This document shows, one piece after another, positions 47,298 through 56,347 of a stretch of DNA of 64,000 nucleotides. This stretch comes from Pontixanthobacter aquaemixtae (lineage in GTDB: Bacteria > Pseudomonadota > Alphaproteobacteria > Sphingomonadales > Sphingomonadaceae): assembly GCF_009827395.1 (NCBI RefSeq), contig NZ_WTYX01000001.1:1803722-1867721 (forward strand). Direction: 5' to 3'. Under the pieces are notes generated by a model. That model was not told the origin of the DNA, made no database searches, and saw nothing but the letters and a program-made list of their open reading frames with translations. Made by a program: the position numbers and the translations under genes. Position 1 is the stretch's first letter, and every line of letters begins with the position of its first letter.

Positions 47298-50200
47298 TTA
47301 AAATTTGAAGCGAACGCCGGCAAAGTAACGCGGCCCGTAGACCAGCACCTGGCCGAGATCGTCCGGCGCACCGCGGAAGTCTGTCCGCGGCTCGTTGAAC
47401 AGGTTCAAGCCCTCGACCGTTACCTTGATATTGTCTGTAACCGCTAAAGACGCGCGCGCTTCAAACACATTCACATCATCAGTGTAGCGAATACGACCGG
47501 GCGTTCCGACAAATTGCTGGAAGTAGTTGCTACGGTATTTGTAAACCCCCTGAAGATCGAGGGGGCCAAGCTGGTAGTACACCTGCGCAGACAAAACATG
47601 CTTGGAGAAGCCGAACAAGTTTGCGGGCGGAATAATGCCGGGCGTCGTTGTAATTGAACCGTCATCATTAACCGTTCGGATCGCCCCCAGAGTGTCGTCT
47701 TCAAACTCGAAGTTAGAGTCGGCGTAGTTGTAGCTCAGCTTGAATCCCAGACCATCAAGCGGAGCGGGCAGATAGCTTAGACGGTGCGCAGCGGTAACCT
47801 CCAGACCGTAGATCGTGCTGGTCTCTTCACTCACATTCGCTGTTGTGACTAGAACATTGAGATCCTGGCCATCGACCTGGAAAGTCTCGAACTGGCCGAC
47901 CGTCTCAAACCCACCGTCAAAGCTTTTGTAGTATGCATTGAAAGCGAGAATAGTGTCATCGTTAGGATACCACTCTAGACCAAAATCGACATTCCAAGAC
48001 AGCAACGGATCTGTAAACGGATTGCCCGTTGCATTTGCTGTTCCCACGATTTCACTGATGCTGGTTGCACCATCACTGTCGTCCGTAGACCCAGTAAACG
48101 TCCGCCCCGAACTCAGATCCGATGGATCGGGTCGCGAGAGTGCACGATAGACCGCGAAACGGCCCAGTAGATCAGGCTGGAAGTCAGCAACCAAGTTCAA
48201 GCTTGGCAGGAACTCCGTATACGAGTTCTTTGACGTGACAGGCAAAAGGGTGCCGTTATCCTCAACGATCGAAACCGTTCCATCTGGCGCCGTTACCGAA
48301 GACAGAGAGCCGCGGAAGCCATCGGAGATAACCTTAGTTCCTACCACTCTTAGCCCGACGTTGCCCCGTAGAGGCATGCTGCCGAGATCAGTAGCAAAAT
48401 TGGCCTGTCCGTAGAGCGCCCAAGAGCGCTCCTCAACTTGCGAATTCTGGATTGAGTCAAAGTCGCCTGTCGGAAAAATGACATTGCCGTCTTCATCAAA
48501 ATTGATCAAATCCGATGGATCTTCACGATCAAGCACACGAACGATGCATCGAGCATCGAAAGTAGCATAGGTGTTGGTAGTTCCAATCACATTGCCGTTC
48601 TCGTCAATGTTGGTGACGAGCGGGTTCCCGTTGGAAATTGCGTCCAGGAACCCGGTCTGCGGGAACGCAGTGCGACACTCCTGGTTTGCAACGGCAAGCG
48701 CGCCAGTGCCATCAGTATCGTTGAAATTCACCTCGAACCGGCTTGATCCGTTCACAGCCCCCGGGACATCCCGGTAGGTGAGCTGCTGGTAGCGTGCACC
48801 AGCCAGCAACGTGTTGAAGAAGCCATCGCCGAGGTCGTATTCGACATCACCGCGAAGAGCCCAGACTTCATTGAAACGGTCTTGCTCCAAATCGGCACGA
48901 ACACGTGGATCGTTCGCGAAGAGCGAATGGTCAGTTACGTCAAAATTCTGGACAATGAAATTGAGCCCGCCCGAACCGTTCTGAAATATCTGAGTCAGGG
49001 TCTCAACCCGGTCATCGTTAGATGTGTTTCCGTCATCTTCGACAACATTGGGGAAAAAGTCATCGCCGTTGGCATCAGTGTTGCCAAAAATTGATTCCCC
49101 ATCTTCTGTACGGAAACGGACCTGTACGGCCTCCTCGATACGCTGAGTGCGTGAATAGGATGCGTCGAGCGAGATTTTCACACGGTCCGAAACTTGCGCG
49201 TCAAGCGACAAACCACCGCCGTAATACTCTTCATCGCGCTCCAGATATTCGCTGACCGCTTCAATCCGGGTTTCGTTGGTAAACAGACGAAGCGCACCGG
49301 AGTCGGTAGCCACCAAGGTTTGCGGCAAGCCAAGGAGCGCCGCAATGTTGTTCTGATCGCCCTCTGGCGTAATCCGGCGACCTTCAGAAAAGTTTAGATC
49401 GCTGCGCTGCTCGGCAAACTTGCGCTTTGAATATTGAAAATCCGCATTGATATCGACATCGGGCGACGGTTTATACTGGACCGCACCAAAGAAGGCGTCG
49501 CGATTGTCGCTAGTGATGTTGTTTCTAAAGGCATAGCCGTTGCGCGCAATCACAAACGGCTCTTGTCCGGCAAAAATAGAGCCTAGCGCATTAATACCGC
49601 TGGTGTCAGTGTCACAGTTGTCCTCATCCGCAACACCGTCATTCTCAGCCACAAGAGCCGGATTGAGCGAGCAAGCCCTGATAGTATTCGAAACCTGAAC
49701 CTCTTGTTCTGGATTGTTCGAATCACGGCGCTCATAGCCAAGCGAAATACCCAGCTCGCCATCGCCGAGATTGAACTGATCAACATAGCTGAGCGAACCG
49801 CGATAACCGAATTTGTTGAAGCGCTGATCCGCCGCGATATCGAGATTGTCGGGATTGATTTCAGCTTTGATCTGGCCTTGCAGACGGCGCTTGCCATAGT
49901 CGAGCGGGCGAAGCGTTTCGAGCACAATTTGCCCGGCAACACCGCCCTCAATGTAGCTCGCCGCCTGCGTCTTATAGATACCGATCTTGTTGAACAGTTC
50001 CGACGGAAACTGGCTGAAATTGACCGAGCGATCACCGCTGCCGTTGGAAGCAATACGGCCGTTAATTACTGTCGATCCAAGGAATGGCCCGAGGCCGCGA
50101 ATCGAGATTTCAGTCGCGCCGCCTTGCTCGCGGTGCGAACCTGCGCCTGTCAGAGTTTCAAGCGCTTCGCCGATCGACAATGCGGGGATGTCGCCAATTT

Positions 50201-50450
50201 CTTCGGCCGACAGCGCGTCGAAAACCTCGGTCGATTCGCGCTTCTCGGCAATCGAGCCCTGAATTGTCTGGCGAATACCGCTTACAACGATAACATCATC
50301 ACCGCCTGCTGCTGGCTCTTCCGATTCTGCATCTTGCGCAGCCGCCATTGACGGCACAGCCAAAGCAGAAATTGCGGCCCCCACCAACAGCGCCCGGCCA
50401 AAAGCCGCACGGCGATTCATTGAGTCAAACTGACGAAAATTCTTGGACAT
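47298..50450 (-). CDS. TonB-dependent receptor, probable alginate oligomer uptake (1)
   Basis: 1050 residues. A signal peptide of about 40 residues ends near MAAAQDAES. The TonB-box region is DVIVVSGIRQTIQGSIAEKRESTEV. The plug follows (SAEEIGDIPALSIGEALETLTG, then ISIRGLGPFLGSTVINGR). The large barrel ends in GPRYFAGVRFKF. A GGGAGGGA ribosome site precedes the ATG. It is the first of two large receptors in the alginate locus. Their promoters share a paired motif, so co-regulation is likely. Alginate specificity is inferred from the locus. Confidence 0.9.
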   Translation of the reverse strand: MSKNFRQFDSMNRRAAFGRALLVGAAISALAVPSMAAAQDAESEEPAAGGDDVIVVSGIRQTIQGSIAEKRESTEVFDALSAEEIGDIPALSIGEALETLTGAGSHREQGGATEISIRGLGPFLGSTVINGRIASNGSGDRSVNFSQFPSELFNKIGIYKTQAASYIEGGVAGQIVLETLRPLDYGKRRLQGQIKAEINPDNLDIAADQRFNKFGYRGSLSYVDQFNLGDGELGISLGYERRDSNNPEQEVQVSNTIRACSLNPALVAENDGVADEDNCDTDTSGINALGSIFAGQEPFVIARNGYAFRNNITSDNRDAFFGAVQYKPSPDVDINADFQYSKRKFAEQRSDLNFSEGRRITPEGDQNNIAALLGLPQTLVATDSGALRLFTNETRIEAVSEYLERDEEYYGGGLSLDAQVSDRVKISLDASYSRTQRIEEAVQVRFRTEDGESIFGNTDANGDDFFPNVVEDDGNTSNDDRVETLTQIFQNGSGGLNFIVQNFDVTDHSLFANDPRVRADLEQDRFNEVWALRGDVEYDLGDGFFNTLLAGARYQQLTYRDVPGAVNGSSRFEVNFNDTDGTGALAVANQECRTAFPQTGFLDAISNGNPLVTNIDENGNVIGTTNTYATFDARCIVRVLDREDPSDLINFDEDGNVIFPTGDFDSIQNSQVEERSWALYGQANFATDLGSMPLRGNVGLRVVGTKVISDGFRGSLSSVTAPDGTVSIVEDNGTLLPVTSKNSYTEFLPSLNLVADFQPDLLGRFAVYRALSRPDPSDLSSGRTFTGSTDDSDGATSISEIVGTANATGNPFTDPLLSWNVDFGLEWYPNDDTILAFNAYYKSFDGGFETVGQFETFQVDGQDLNVLVTTANVSEETSTIYGLEVTAAHRLSYLPAPLDGLGFKLSYNYADSNFEFEDDTLGAIRTVNDDGSITTTPGIIPPANLFGFSKHVLSAQVYYQLGPLDLQGVYKYRSNYFQQFVGTPGRIRYTDDVNVFEARASLAVTDNIKVTVEGLNLFNEPRTDFRGAPDDLGQVLVYGPRYFAGVRFKF

Positions 50451-50517
50451 AAATCCCTCCCAACGGGTTTGTGTTTGAGTCCGGCATATAGAACAGGCCG
50501 ATTAAGTCAACCGTTTG

Positions 50518-50552
50518 GCTATACCTATTTTGAGTTATTGGTCATACCAATA
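50518..50552. promoter_or_regulatory. Paired operator motif at the TBDR (47298) promoter
   Basis: GCTATACC at 50518-50525 and GTCATACC at 50541-50548 start 23 bp apart. The second lies inside the 17-bp palindrome TATTGGTCATACCAATA (50536-50552). That fits the TnGTnnnACnA pattern known for FadR-type GntR regulators. The same pair with the same spacing is found at 53761-53791. Confidence 0.7.
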
Positions 50553-50596
50553 GAGCGGTCGGCTATCCGTTGCCATTCCCGAGCCTTCAATCGCGC

Positions 50597-50642
50597 AAAA
50601 AATAGGCCCGTCTGCTTTATGGGAGAATAAGCAGACGGGCCT
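50597..50642 (-). terminator. Rho-independent terminator of the TBDR at 50694
   Basis: On the minus strand a perfect 14-bp stem (AGGCCCGTCTGCTT paired with AAGCAGACGGGCCT) around an 11-base loop is followed by a run of six T. It begins 52 bases past the TBDR stop and separates the two receptor transcripts. Confidence 0.93.
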
Positions 50643-50693
50643 GACTTGAAACGACCGGCAGGTTTTCACCTGAAGGTCAACCAAGCAAAAAAG

Positions 50694-53681
50694 TTAGAAG
50701 CTCAACGAGGCTCCAAACGTTAGGCGCCGGTCGGGCAGCCCTTGGAAGCAAAGCAGCGCTCCTGAGTTGATGCACGATTGTGTGATCTTGGATTTGGTCA
50801 GATTCACACCTTCAACACCGATGTTCAGGAAATCGGTCACGTCATAATTGATGCTGGCATTGAGCTGGCCGCGTGCCTCGGTGACTACCGGGAAGCCGAT
50901 AGTGCTGCCAAGGCTGGCGCCGCCGGCTGTATCAAGCGTCCGGAATTCATCGCGCCACGTGTAACGCGCCCGAGCCGACAGACCGTATTTTTCATAGAAC
51001 AGCGTTACGTTGTACGCATGCGGTGAGAAATCCAGCAGGCCTTGAACGGCGGTAAATGGTCCTGTCAGGCCGCTGCTCGATTCAAGGATCTCTGTACCGC
51101 GGCTATCAGCATCCGATGTGTTGGTAAGCGTACCGCCACTGAATTCCTGATAAGTGTAGTTAGCAATCACACCAAAGCCTGATGCGAAGCCCAGCGTGTC
51201 TTCGAAGCCAGAGAGGTCATACTGGAATGCAACTTCGATACCCGACTGTTTGGTGGTTCCAGGATCGTTTACGATGGTCTGGATGGGCACGCACAGGCCG
51301 TTGCCGGGAACATTCGACAACACGTTGCGGTCCGGAAGCGGGTTGAAGATACCGCCGCCTTCGCACGGAGGCGTGATGTCCCGGAAGCCGTTTGCATCCA
51401 ATGCAGCGGCCTCTTCTTGCGTTACGAACAGGTTGGTGCGTTCTTTGTGGAAGACGCCAACGCTGAACACCGCTGCTGGCGCAAAGTACCAGCTGAGCGA
51501 GGCGTCATATGAGCGCACTGTCTCTGGTGCCAGGTTTGGATTGCCGATGTTGACGGCGTTGTTTGGCCCGGTGGGGAAGTTTACCGAAAGAGACAGATCG
51601 TCAAAATCCGGTCGGTTGATATCTTCACCAAAGCTAGCGCGGAACACCAGATCATCGGTCAGGTCCGCGATCACGTTCACGCGAGGCAGGAACTGCGTAT
51701 AGCTACCGCCGGCAGTCACCGGCGTCACCACACCCGCTGCAACATTATTGCCCAGCGAGTTGATCGAAGTATCCAACCAACGCGCGCCGACATTGCCGCG
51801 AACCCGGCCAAATTCGAAGTTCAGCTGGCCGTAAAGCGCGTGCGTCTTCTCCGTGATTTCGAAGAACGCAGCCGGATCAGAAACCGGGTCGCCGATTGAA
51901 CCATTGGTGGTCGCAAGCGCAGCCTGCAGAATATCGAGCGTTCCATCCGGATCGTCGAATGCCAAGTCCGGATTTACGATAAGAAAGTTGCGGAATGCGA
52001 GCGCCCGGCCGTCAGCCGCATCAAAATTGCTGGGCCCGGGAACCAGCAATTGCGAGAACAAGGTCCCACTTGGGCTGTTTGCGATCGCGCCGGTACCGAA
52101 TGTCGACCGGATCTGGTCAAAACGCGTGGACGCCCGGGTGTAGCGATAACCGGCATCGACCGAAGTGATGAAACCAAGGCTGTCGAACGTGTCGTAGGAC
52201 AGGTCCACGCGGAACGCATCTTCGCGGTTTTCGGTTTCATTGCGGCTTGCGGTAATCGCATCCAGCACCGTGTTCGCTGGATCGAGCAGATCAGCGACGG
52301 TTGGCGCGAATGGCGATGCGAAATCGACACCAAAGGTCAGCGCGCCATTGCGAAGATCGTAGATAAACGGAACCGCATTGTCGTTGCTAGTACCATCGAG
52401 TGGTGTGAGCGGGTTCGGATTGATGAAGTTCAGCGTTGTGCTGAGGTTAGGATTGACCGTGTCCGATTCTGTGACCGACCCTTCCACACGGACCGTCAAA
52501 TTGCCGGTTTTCCATTCTGTTCCCAAGCGATAGACCTGAGTGGTTGTCACACGCGCGCCCGTATCGCTCGAGAAACGAAGGTTCGGATCGTCGTCATCGC
52601 GCGCCAGATTCGGCTGGATCGTGCCGGTAAGAGCCGCTTCAATGCTGCCCAGGTTCACACCGCCCAGCGAACCAAAGTTGACCGTTTCGAACGAGTCAGG
52701 AACGTTGTTGAAGCGCAGCGCGCTAACGCCGGAAGCCTGGATCCGTGTACTATCCTGACGACGTTCCTGATCGTTGTAGATCATGTCGAAAAAGAAGTTC
52801 AGATCATCGGTTGGTGCGAATTCCAGGGTCCCCGAGAAGTTGATCGTTTCATATTCGAAGTTCTCAAGTTCCTGATTGAGGAACTGAATGCCGAGATAGT
52901 CATAGTTCGGTCCGGGAGCGCCAGCCGCAGTGACACCGCCATCGGTCGCTTCGATCAGCGTGTCACGGTCTACGCGAGGGCGGAATGAAGTCGCCTCTTG
53001 TTCGGCGTAGCTTGCTGCGAGCACAAGACCGATCCGGCCCGCGCCAACATCCCAATTGTCACCAAAGCTGGCTGAATACCTTGGGCTGATGCTGTCGGAA
53101 AGCTCGCTATATTCACCCTGCGCGCGTAACGAGAGCACGCGATCGCGCAGATCGAGCGGGCGAATCGTGCGCAGGTTCACTGTACCACCAACGGACCCCT
53201 CGGTTGTTGCGGCAGTTGGCGCCTTGGTGACTTCAACCGACGCAATAATGGCGGCGTTGATGTCTTCAAAACTGATACCACCACGGCCCGTACCCGAACC
53301 CACTGTACCAACACCGTTGATCTCAACGCGGTTTTCGTTCGTACCACGAATTTGAACGCCGGAACCCACACCCGCACGGCGGGTGATTTGAACGCCGGTT
53401 ACGTTTTCAAGAACTTCCGCGAGGTTTTGGTCAGGCAGCTTACCAATATCTTCAGCCTGAATGACCTCAACAAGACTATCGGCGTCGCGCTTCTCATTGA
53501 GCGCGCTTTCCAGTGAGCTACGGATACCGGTGATGACAATAACATCATCGTCCGACGATTCGACCGCTTCGCCCTGATCCTGCGCGAAAGCAGTTCCCGG
53601 GACCGCAAGCGCCACCACAGAAGCGCCCGCCATAAGTTTCAAGAGACGGCGCGAATTAGCGCCAAAAGCAGTTTGAGACAT
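50694..53681 (-). CDS. TonB-dependent receptor, probable alginate oligomer uptake (2)
   Basis: 995 residues from ATG 53681, which has GGAGGGG upstream. The longer open frame to 53936 runs across the promoter and the divergent gene and was rejected. The signal peptide ends in GTAFAQ (about 34). The TonB-box region is DVIVITGIRSSLESALNEKRDADSLVE. The plug has AEDIGKLPDQNLAEVLENVTGVQI and QIRGTNENRVEINGVG. The barrel ends in LTFGASLSF. It is divergent from the Nramp-like/uxuA/PL7 operon and ends in a strong terminator. Confidence 0.91.
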   Translation of the reverse strand: MSQTAFGANSRRLLKLMAGASVVALAVPGTAFAQDQGEAVESSDDDVIVITGIRSSLESALNEKRDADSLVEVIQAEDIGKLPDQNLAEVLENVTGVQITRRAGVGSGVQIRGTNENRVEINGVGTVGSGTGRGGISFEDINAAIIASVEVTKAPTAATTEGSVGGTVNLRTIRPLDLRDRVLSLRAQGEYSELSDSISPRYSASFGDNWDVGAGRIGLVLAASYAEQEATSFRPRVDRDTLIEATDGGVTAAGAPGPNYDYLGIQFLNQELENFEYETINFSGTLEFAPTDDLNFFFDMIYNDQERRQDSTRIQASGVSALRFNNVPDSFETVNFGSLGGVNLGSIEAALTGTIQPNLARDDDDPNLRFSSDTGARVTTTQVYRLGTEWKTGNLTVRVEGSVTESDTVNPNLSTTLNFINPNPLTPLDGTSNDNAVPFIYDLRNGALTFGVDFASPFAPTVADLLDPANTVLDAITASRNETENREDAFRVDLSYDTFDSLGFITSVDAGYRYTRASTRFDQIRSTFGTGAIANSPSGTLFSQLLVPGPSNFDAADGRALAFRNFLIVNPDLAFDDPDGTLDILQAALATTNGSIGDPVSDPAAFFEITEKTHALYGQLNFEFGRVRGNVGARWLDTSINSLGNNVAAGVVTPVTAGGSYTQFLPRVNVIADLTDDLVFRASFGEDINRPDFDDLSLSVNFPTGPNNAVNIGNPNLAPETVRSYDASLSWYFAPAAVFSVGVFHKERTNLFVTQEEAAALDANGFRDITPPCEGGGIFNPLPDRNVLSNVPGNGLCVPIQTIVNDPGTTKQSGIEVAFQYDLSGFEDTLGFASGFGVIANYTYQEFSGGTLTNTSDADSRGTEILESSSGLTGPFTAVQGLLDFSPHAYNVTLFYEKYGLSARARYTWRDEFRTLDTAGGASLGSTIGFPVVTEARGQLNASINYDVTDFLNIGVEGVNLTKSKITQSCINSGALLCFQGLPDRRLTFGASLSF

Positions 53682-53760
53682 TTTTACCCCTCCAACGAGA
53701 CTATTTTTGACATTAGTTTTTGGGCTGGATAACGTGCAGCCCAGATATGTCAACCATTGA

Positions 53761-53801
53761 GCTATACCTTTGTGAATATTTCTGTCATACCAATTTGGTA
53801 T
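53761..53801. promoter_or_regulatory. Paired operator motif in the TBDR / Nramp-like divergent region
   Basis: GCTATACC (53761-53768) and GTCATACC (53784-53791) again start 23 bp apart. The second copy runs into the perfect 15-bp palindrome ATACCAATTTGGTAT (53787-53801). The region serves the TBDR to the left and the Nramp-like/uxuA/PL7 operon to the right, so one regulator could control both. Confidence 0.7.
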
Positions 53802-53838
53802 TACGCTGTTGGGAAGGCATAAGCGAGGAAGCGAAAGT

Positions 53839-55071
53839 ATGAAGAACAGGCTGGCGCTTTTCCTCCCGGGTATTTTCCTGCTGGGGTTCAATATCGGAAC
53901 GGGCAGCGTCACGACCATGGCCACAGCTGGCGCCAACTACGGCATGGCCTTGCTTTGGACGGTGCTGATTTCCTGTGCCGCTACTTACCGGATGATTGCG
54001 ACATACGGACGCTACACACTCGTGACCGGAGAAACCGCGCTGCAGGCCTTCCGGAGCCACATTCACCCAGCGATCGGTGCCTTTTTCATCGTTGCGCTGG
54101 GAATTGGCGTGTGCGCCAGCGTGATGGGTGTGATGGGGATCGTGGCAGAAATTGCCTATGAATGGTCCAAGACATTTATAGCGGGTGGAATTGATCCGCT
54201 CTATTGCGCCGCATTCTTTGCGGCCATCGCCTATTTCATTTTCTGGAGCGGAACGACGCAGCTCTTCGAAAGAGCACTAGCTGTAATTGTGGCCGTTATG
54301 GCTGGCGCCTTCGTCCTCAACTTTTTCATTCTAATGCCACCCGTTAGCAGCATTGCCGCGGGGCTAGTTCCGTCTGTTCCGGCCGTTTCCAAGAGCGAGA
54401 CCGGTCCATTGCTGCTAATCGCATCGATGGTTGGCACAACGATTTTTTCCGGCCTGTTCATTATGCGCACCACGCTGGTCAAGGAAGCCGGCTGGACGAT
54501 TGATCACGAAAAGCAGCAGCGCCGCGATGCGGCTTTTGCAGCGATCATGATGTTCATTATCAGCGCTTCGATTATGGCAGCCGCAGCTGGCAGCCTATTC
54601 GCCGAAGGTATAGGCCTGGAGCGCGCTTCTCAAATGATCGGTTTGCTTGAACCCCTGGCCGGAGTTCTGGCGGTTTCGATTTTCGCAATTGGCATCATTG
54701 CGGCGGGGGTATCTTCGCAGATTCCAAATCTATTGATGATTCCGTGGCTGCTTTGCGATTATCGCGGCACCCAACGCGATATGACAATTTGGCAGTATCG
54801 GTCGCTTGCCTTTCTGCTTTCACTTCTGGCACTGATCGTGCCGCTATTTGATGCCAGACCAGTTTTTGTGATGATCTTGAGTCAGGCATTCAATGTAGTG
54901 CTGCTGCCGGTAACCGTGGGCTGTATATTGTATCTCGGCAATCGCGCAGACCTGATGGGCAAACACAAGAATAGCCTGACGGACAATATTGGCCTCATCC
55001 TATTGTTCCTGTTTGCCCTCTTCACCGGATATATGGCGTGGCAAGGGCTGGTCGCGATGCTTGCAGGCTGA
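53839..55071 (+). CDS. Nramp-related membrane transporter without the canonical metal-binding motif
   Basis: 410 residues from ATG 53839, with about eleven hydrophobic helices and overall Nramp-like sequence (TAGANYGMALLWTVLISC after helix 1). Canonical Nramp proteins have DPGN in helix 1 and a Met-Pro-His metal site in helix 6. Here helix 1 reads GFNIGTGSVTTMATAG and helix 6 reads GTTIFSGLFIMRTT, so neither metal-binding set is present. A divalent-metal role is therefore doubtful. It is the first gene of the operon with uxuA and PL7, 14 bases before uxuA, which suggests an organic acid such as a uronate or KDG as substrate. That is inference only. Confidence 0.75.
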   Translation: MKNRLALFLPGIFLLGFNIGTGSVTTMATAGANYGMALLWTVLISCAATYRMIATYGRYTLVTGETALQAFRSHIHPAIGAFFIVALGIGVCASVMGVMGIVAEIAYEWSKTFIAGGIDPLYCAAFFAAIAYFIFWSGTTQLFERALAVIVAVMAGAFVLNFFILMPPVSSIAAGLVPSVPAVSKSETGPLLLIASMVGTTIFSGLFIMRTTLVKEAGWTIDHEKQQRRDAAFAAIMMFIISASIMAAAAGSLFAEGIGLERASQMIGLLEPLAGVLAVSIFAIGIIAAGVSSQIPNLLMIPWLLCDYRGTQRDMTIWQYRSLAFLLSLLALIVPLFDARPVFVMILSQAFNVVLLPVTVGCILYLGNRADLMGKHKNSLTDNIGLILLFLFALFTGYMAWQGLVAMLAG

Positions 55072-55085
55072 AGGAAGGACAAACG

Positions 55086-56273
55086 ATGCGCGAATCCTGG
55101 AGATGGTTTGGCCCAAACGACCCCGTCACATTGGCCGATATCCGGCAGACGGGCGCAACTGGTATTGTGAGCGCGCTCCATGACATTGCAATCGGTGAGG
55201 TTTGGCCGAGAGAAGCGATCGCTGAACGCAAAGCGCTGATCGAACAGGAAAATGCCGAGAAGTCACCCCTTCATTGGACCGTGGTTGAGAGCATTCCGGT
55301 TCACGACGACATCAAACTCGCCGCACCAGGCCACGAGCGATACGTCAACAATTGGATCGAAACTCTGCGCAATCTTGCCGCTGAGGGAGTCAGAACGGTT
55401 TGCTACAATTTCATGCCGGTGATCGATTGGACGCGGACCGACCTGAAATATCAAATGCCAACGGGTGCGTTTGCCCTGCGGTTCGATCAAGACAGGTTTG
55501 CGGCGTTCGATCTGTTTGTTCTGAAACGCAAAAACGCGGCCGCGGACTATTCTGAATCGAAAGTCGCACGCGCGCGCGGTATCTTCGAGGCGATGGATCC
55601 TGAAGAGGAAGCCAACCTCACTCGAACAATAATTGCCGGGCTCCCCGGGAAAATGACCGACGCATATTCACTTGCTGATTTCCGGAAAGCCTTGGCCCGA
55701 TATGAAGGTGTGACCCACACCGTGTTGCGACAAAACCTGGTCGCGTTTCTGACCAAAGTTTTGCCCCACGCTGAAAAGTTGGATGTTAAATTGGCAATCC
55801 ATCCGGACGACCCGCCTTGGGATATGTTCGGCTTGCCCCGAATTGTTTGTACGCCCAGCGATCTCGACAAGTTGTTTACTGCCCTTCCCAGCCCCGCCAA
55901 TGGCATTACGCTTTGTGTTGGAACCTATGGCAGCCGCCCTGACAATGATTTGCCGCAAATGGCCCGCAGCTATGCGGAACGAATTCATTTTGCGCATTTG
56001 CGCGGCGTGACGCGCGATCCGGAGGAACAGCGCTCGTTTTATGAGGCGAGTCATCTGGAAAGCGATGTCGACATGGTCAGCGTGATCCGGAACTTGCTAG
56101 TGAACGAGGATGCCACCGGACGTGAAATTCACATCCGTCCCGACCACGGTCATCTAATGATGAGTGATATCGGGAAGAATACCAACCCCGGCTATTCAGC
56201 CATAGGCCGGATGAAGGGGCTGGCTGAAATCCGCGGCGTAATCAAAGCGATGTCGGTAACGGGAATTCAATAG
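55086..56273 (+). CDS. uxuA: Mannonate dehydratase
   Basis: 395 residues from ATG 55086, following GAAGGAAGGAC. Family motifs present include WRWFGPNDPVTL, VESIPVHDDIKL, LAIHPDDPPWDMFGLPRIV, RIHFAHLRGVTR-type sequence and IRPDHGHLM, supplying the catalytic and metal-binding His residues. It converts D-mannonate to KDG, feeding the same kinase as the alginate operon. No uronate isomerase or fructuronate reductase gene lies in the window. It sits between the Nramp-like gene and PL7. Confidence 0.93.
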   Translation: MRESWRWFGPNDPVTLADIRQTGATGIVSALHDIAIGEVWPREAIAERKALIEQENAEKSPLHWTVVESIPVHDDIKLAAPGHERYVNNWIETLRNLAAEGVRTVCYNFMPVIDWTRTDLKYQMPTGAFALRFDQDRFAAFDLFVLKRKNAAADYSESKVARARGIFEAMDPEEEANLTRTIIAGLPGKMTDAYSLADFRKALARYEGVTHTVLRQNLVAFLTKVLPHAEKLDVKLAIHPDDPPWDMFGLPRIVCTPSDLDKLFTALPSPANGITLCVGTYGSRPDNDLPQMARSYAERIHFAHLRGVTRDPEEQRSFYEASHLESDVDMVSVIRNLLVNEDATGREIHIRPDHGHLMMSDIGKNTNPGYSAIGRMKGLAEIRGVIKAMSVTGIQ

Positions 56274-56347
56274 TGCGAAGCGCGGTTCATTTCGCGTTGA
56301 CCCCTGCAAGTTTAGGCAATCAAGAGCGATTTCAAAGGACAGGACTT

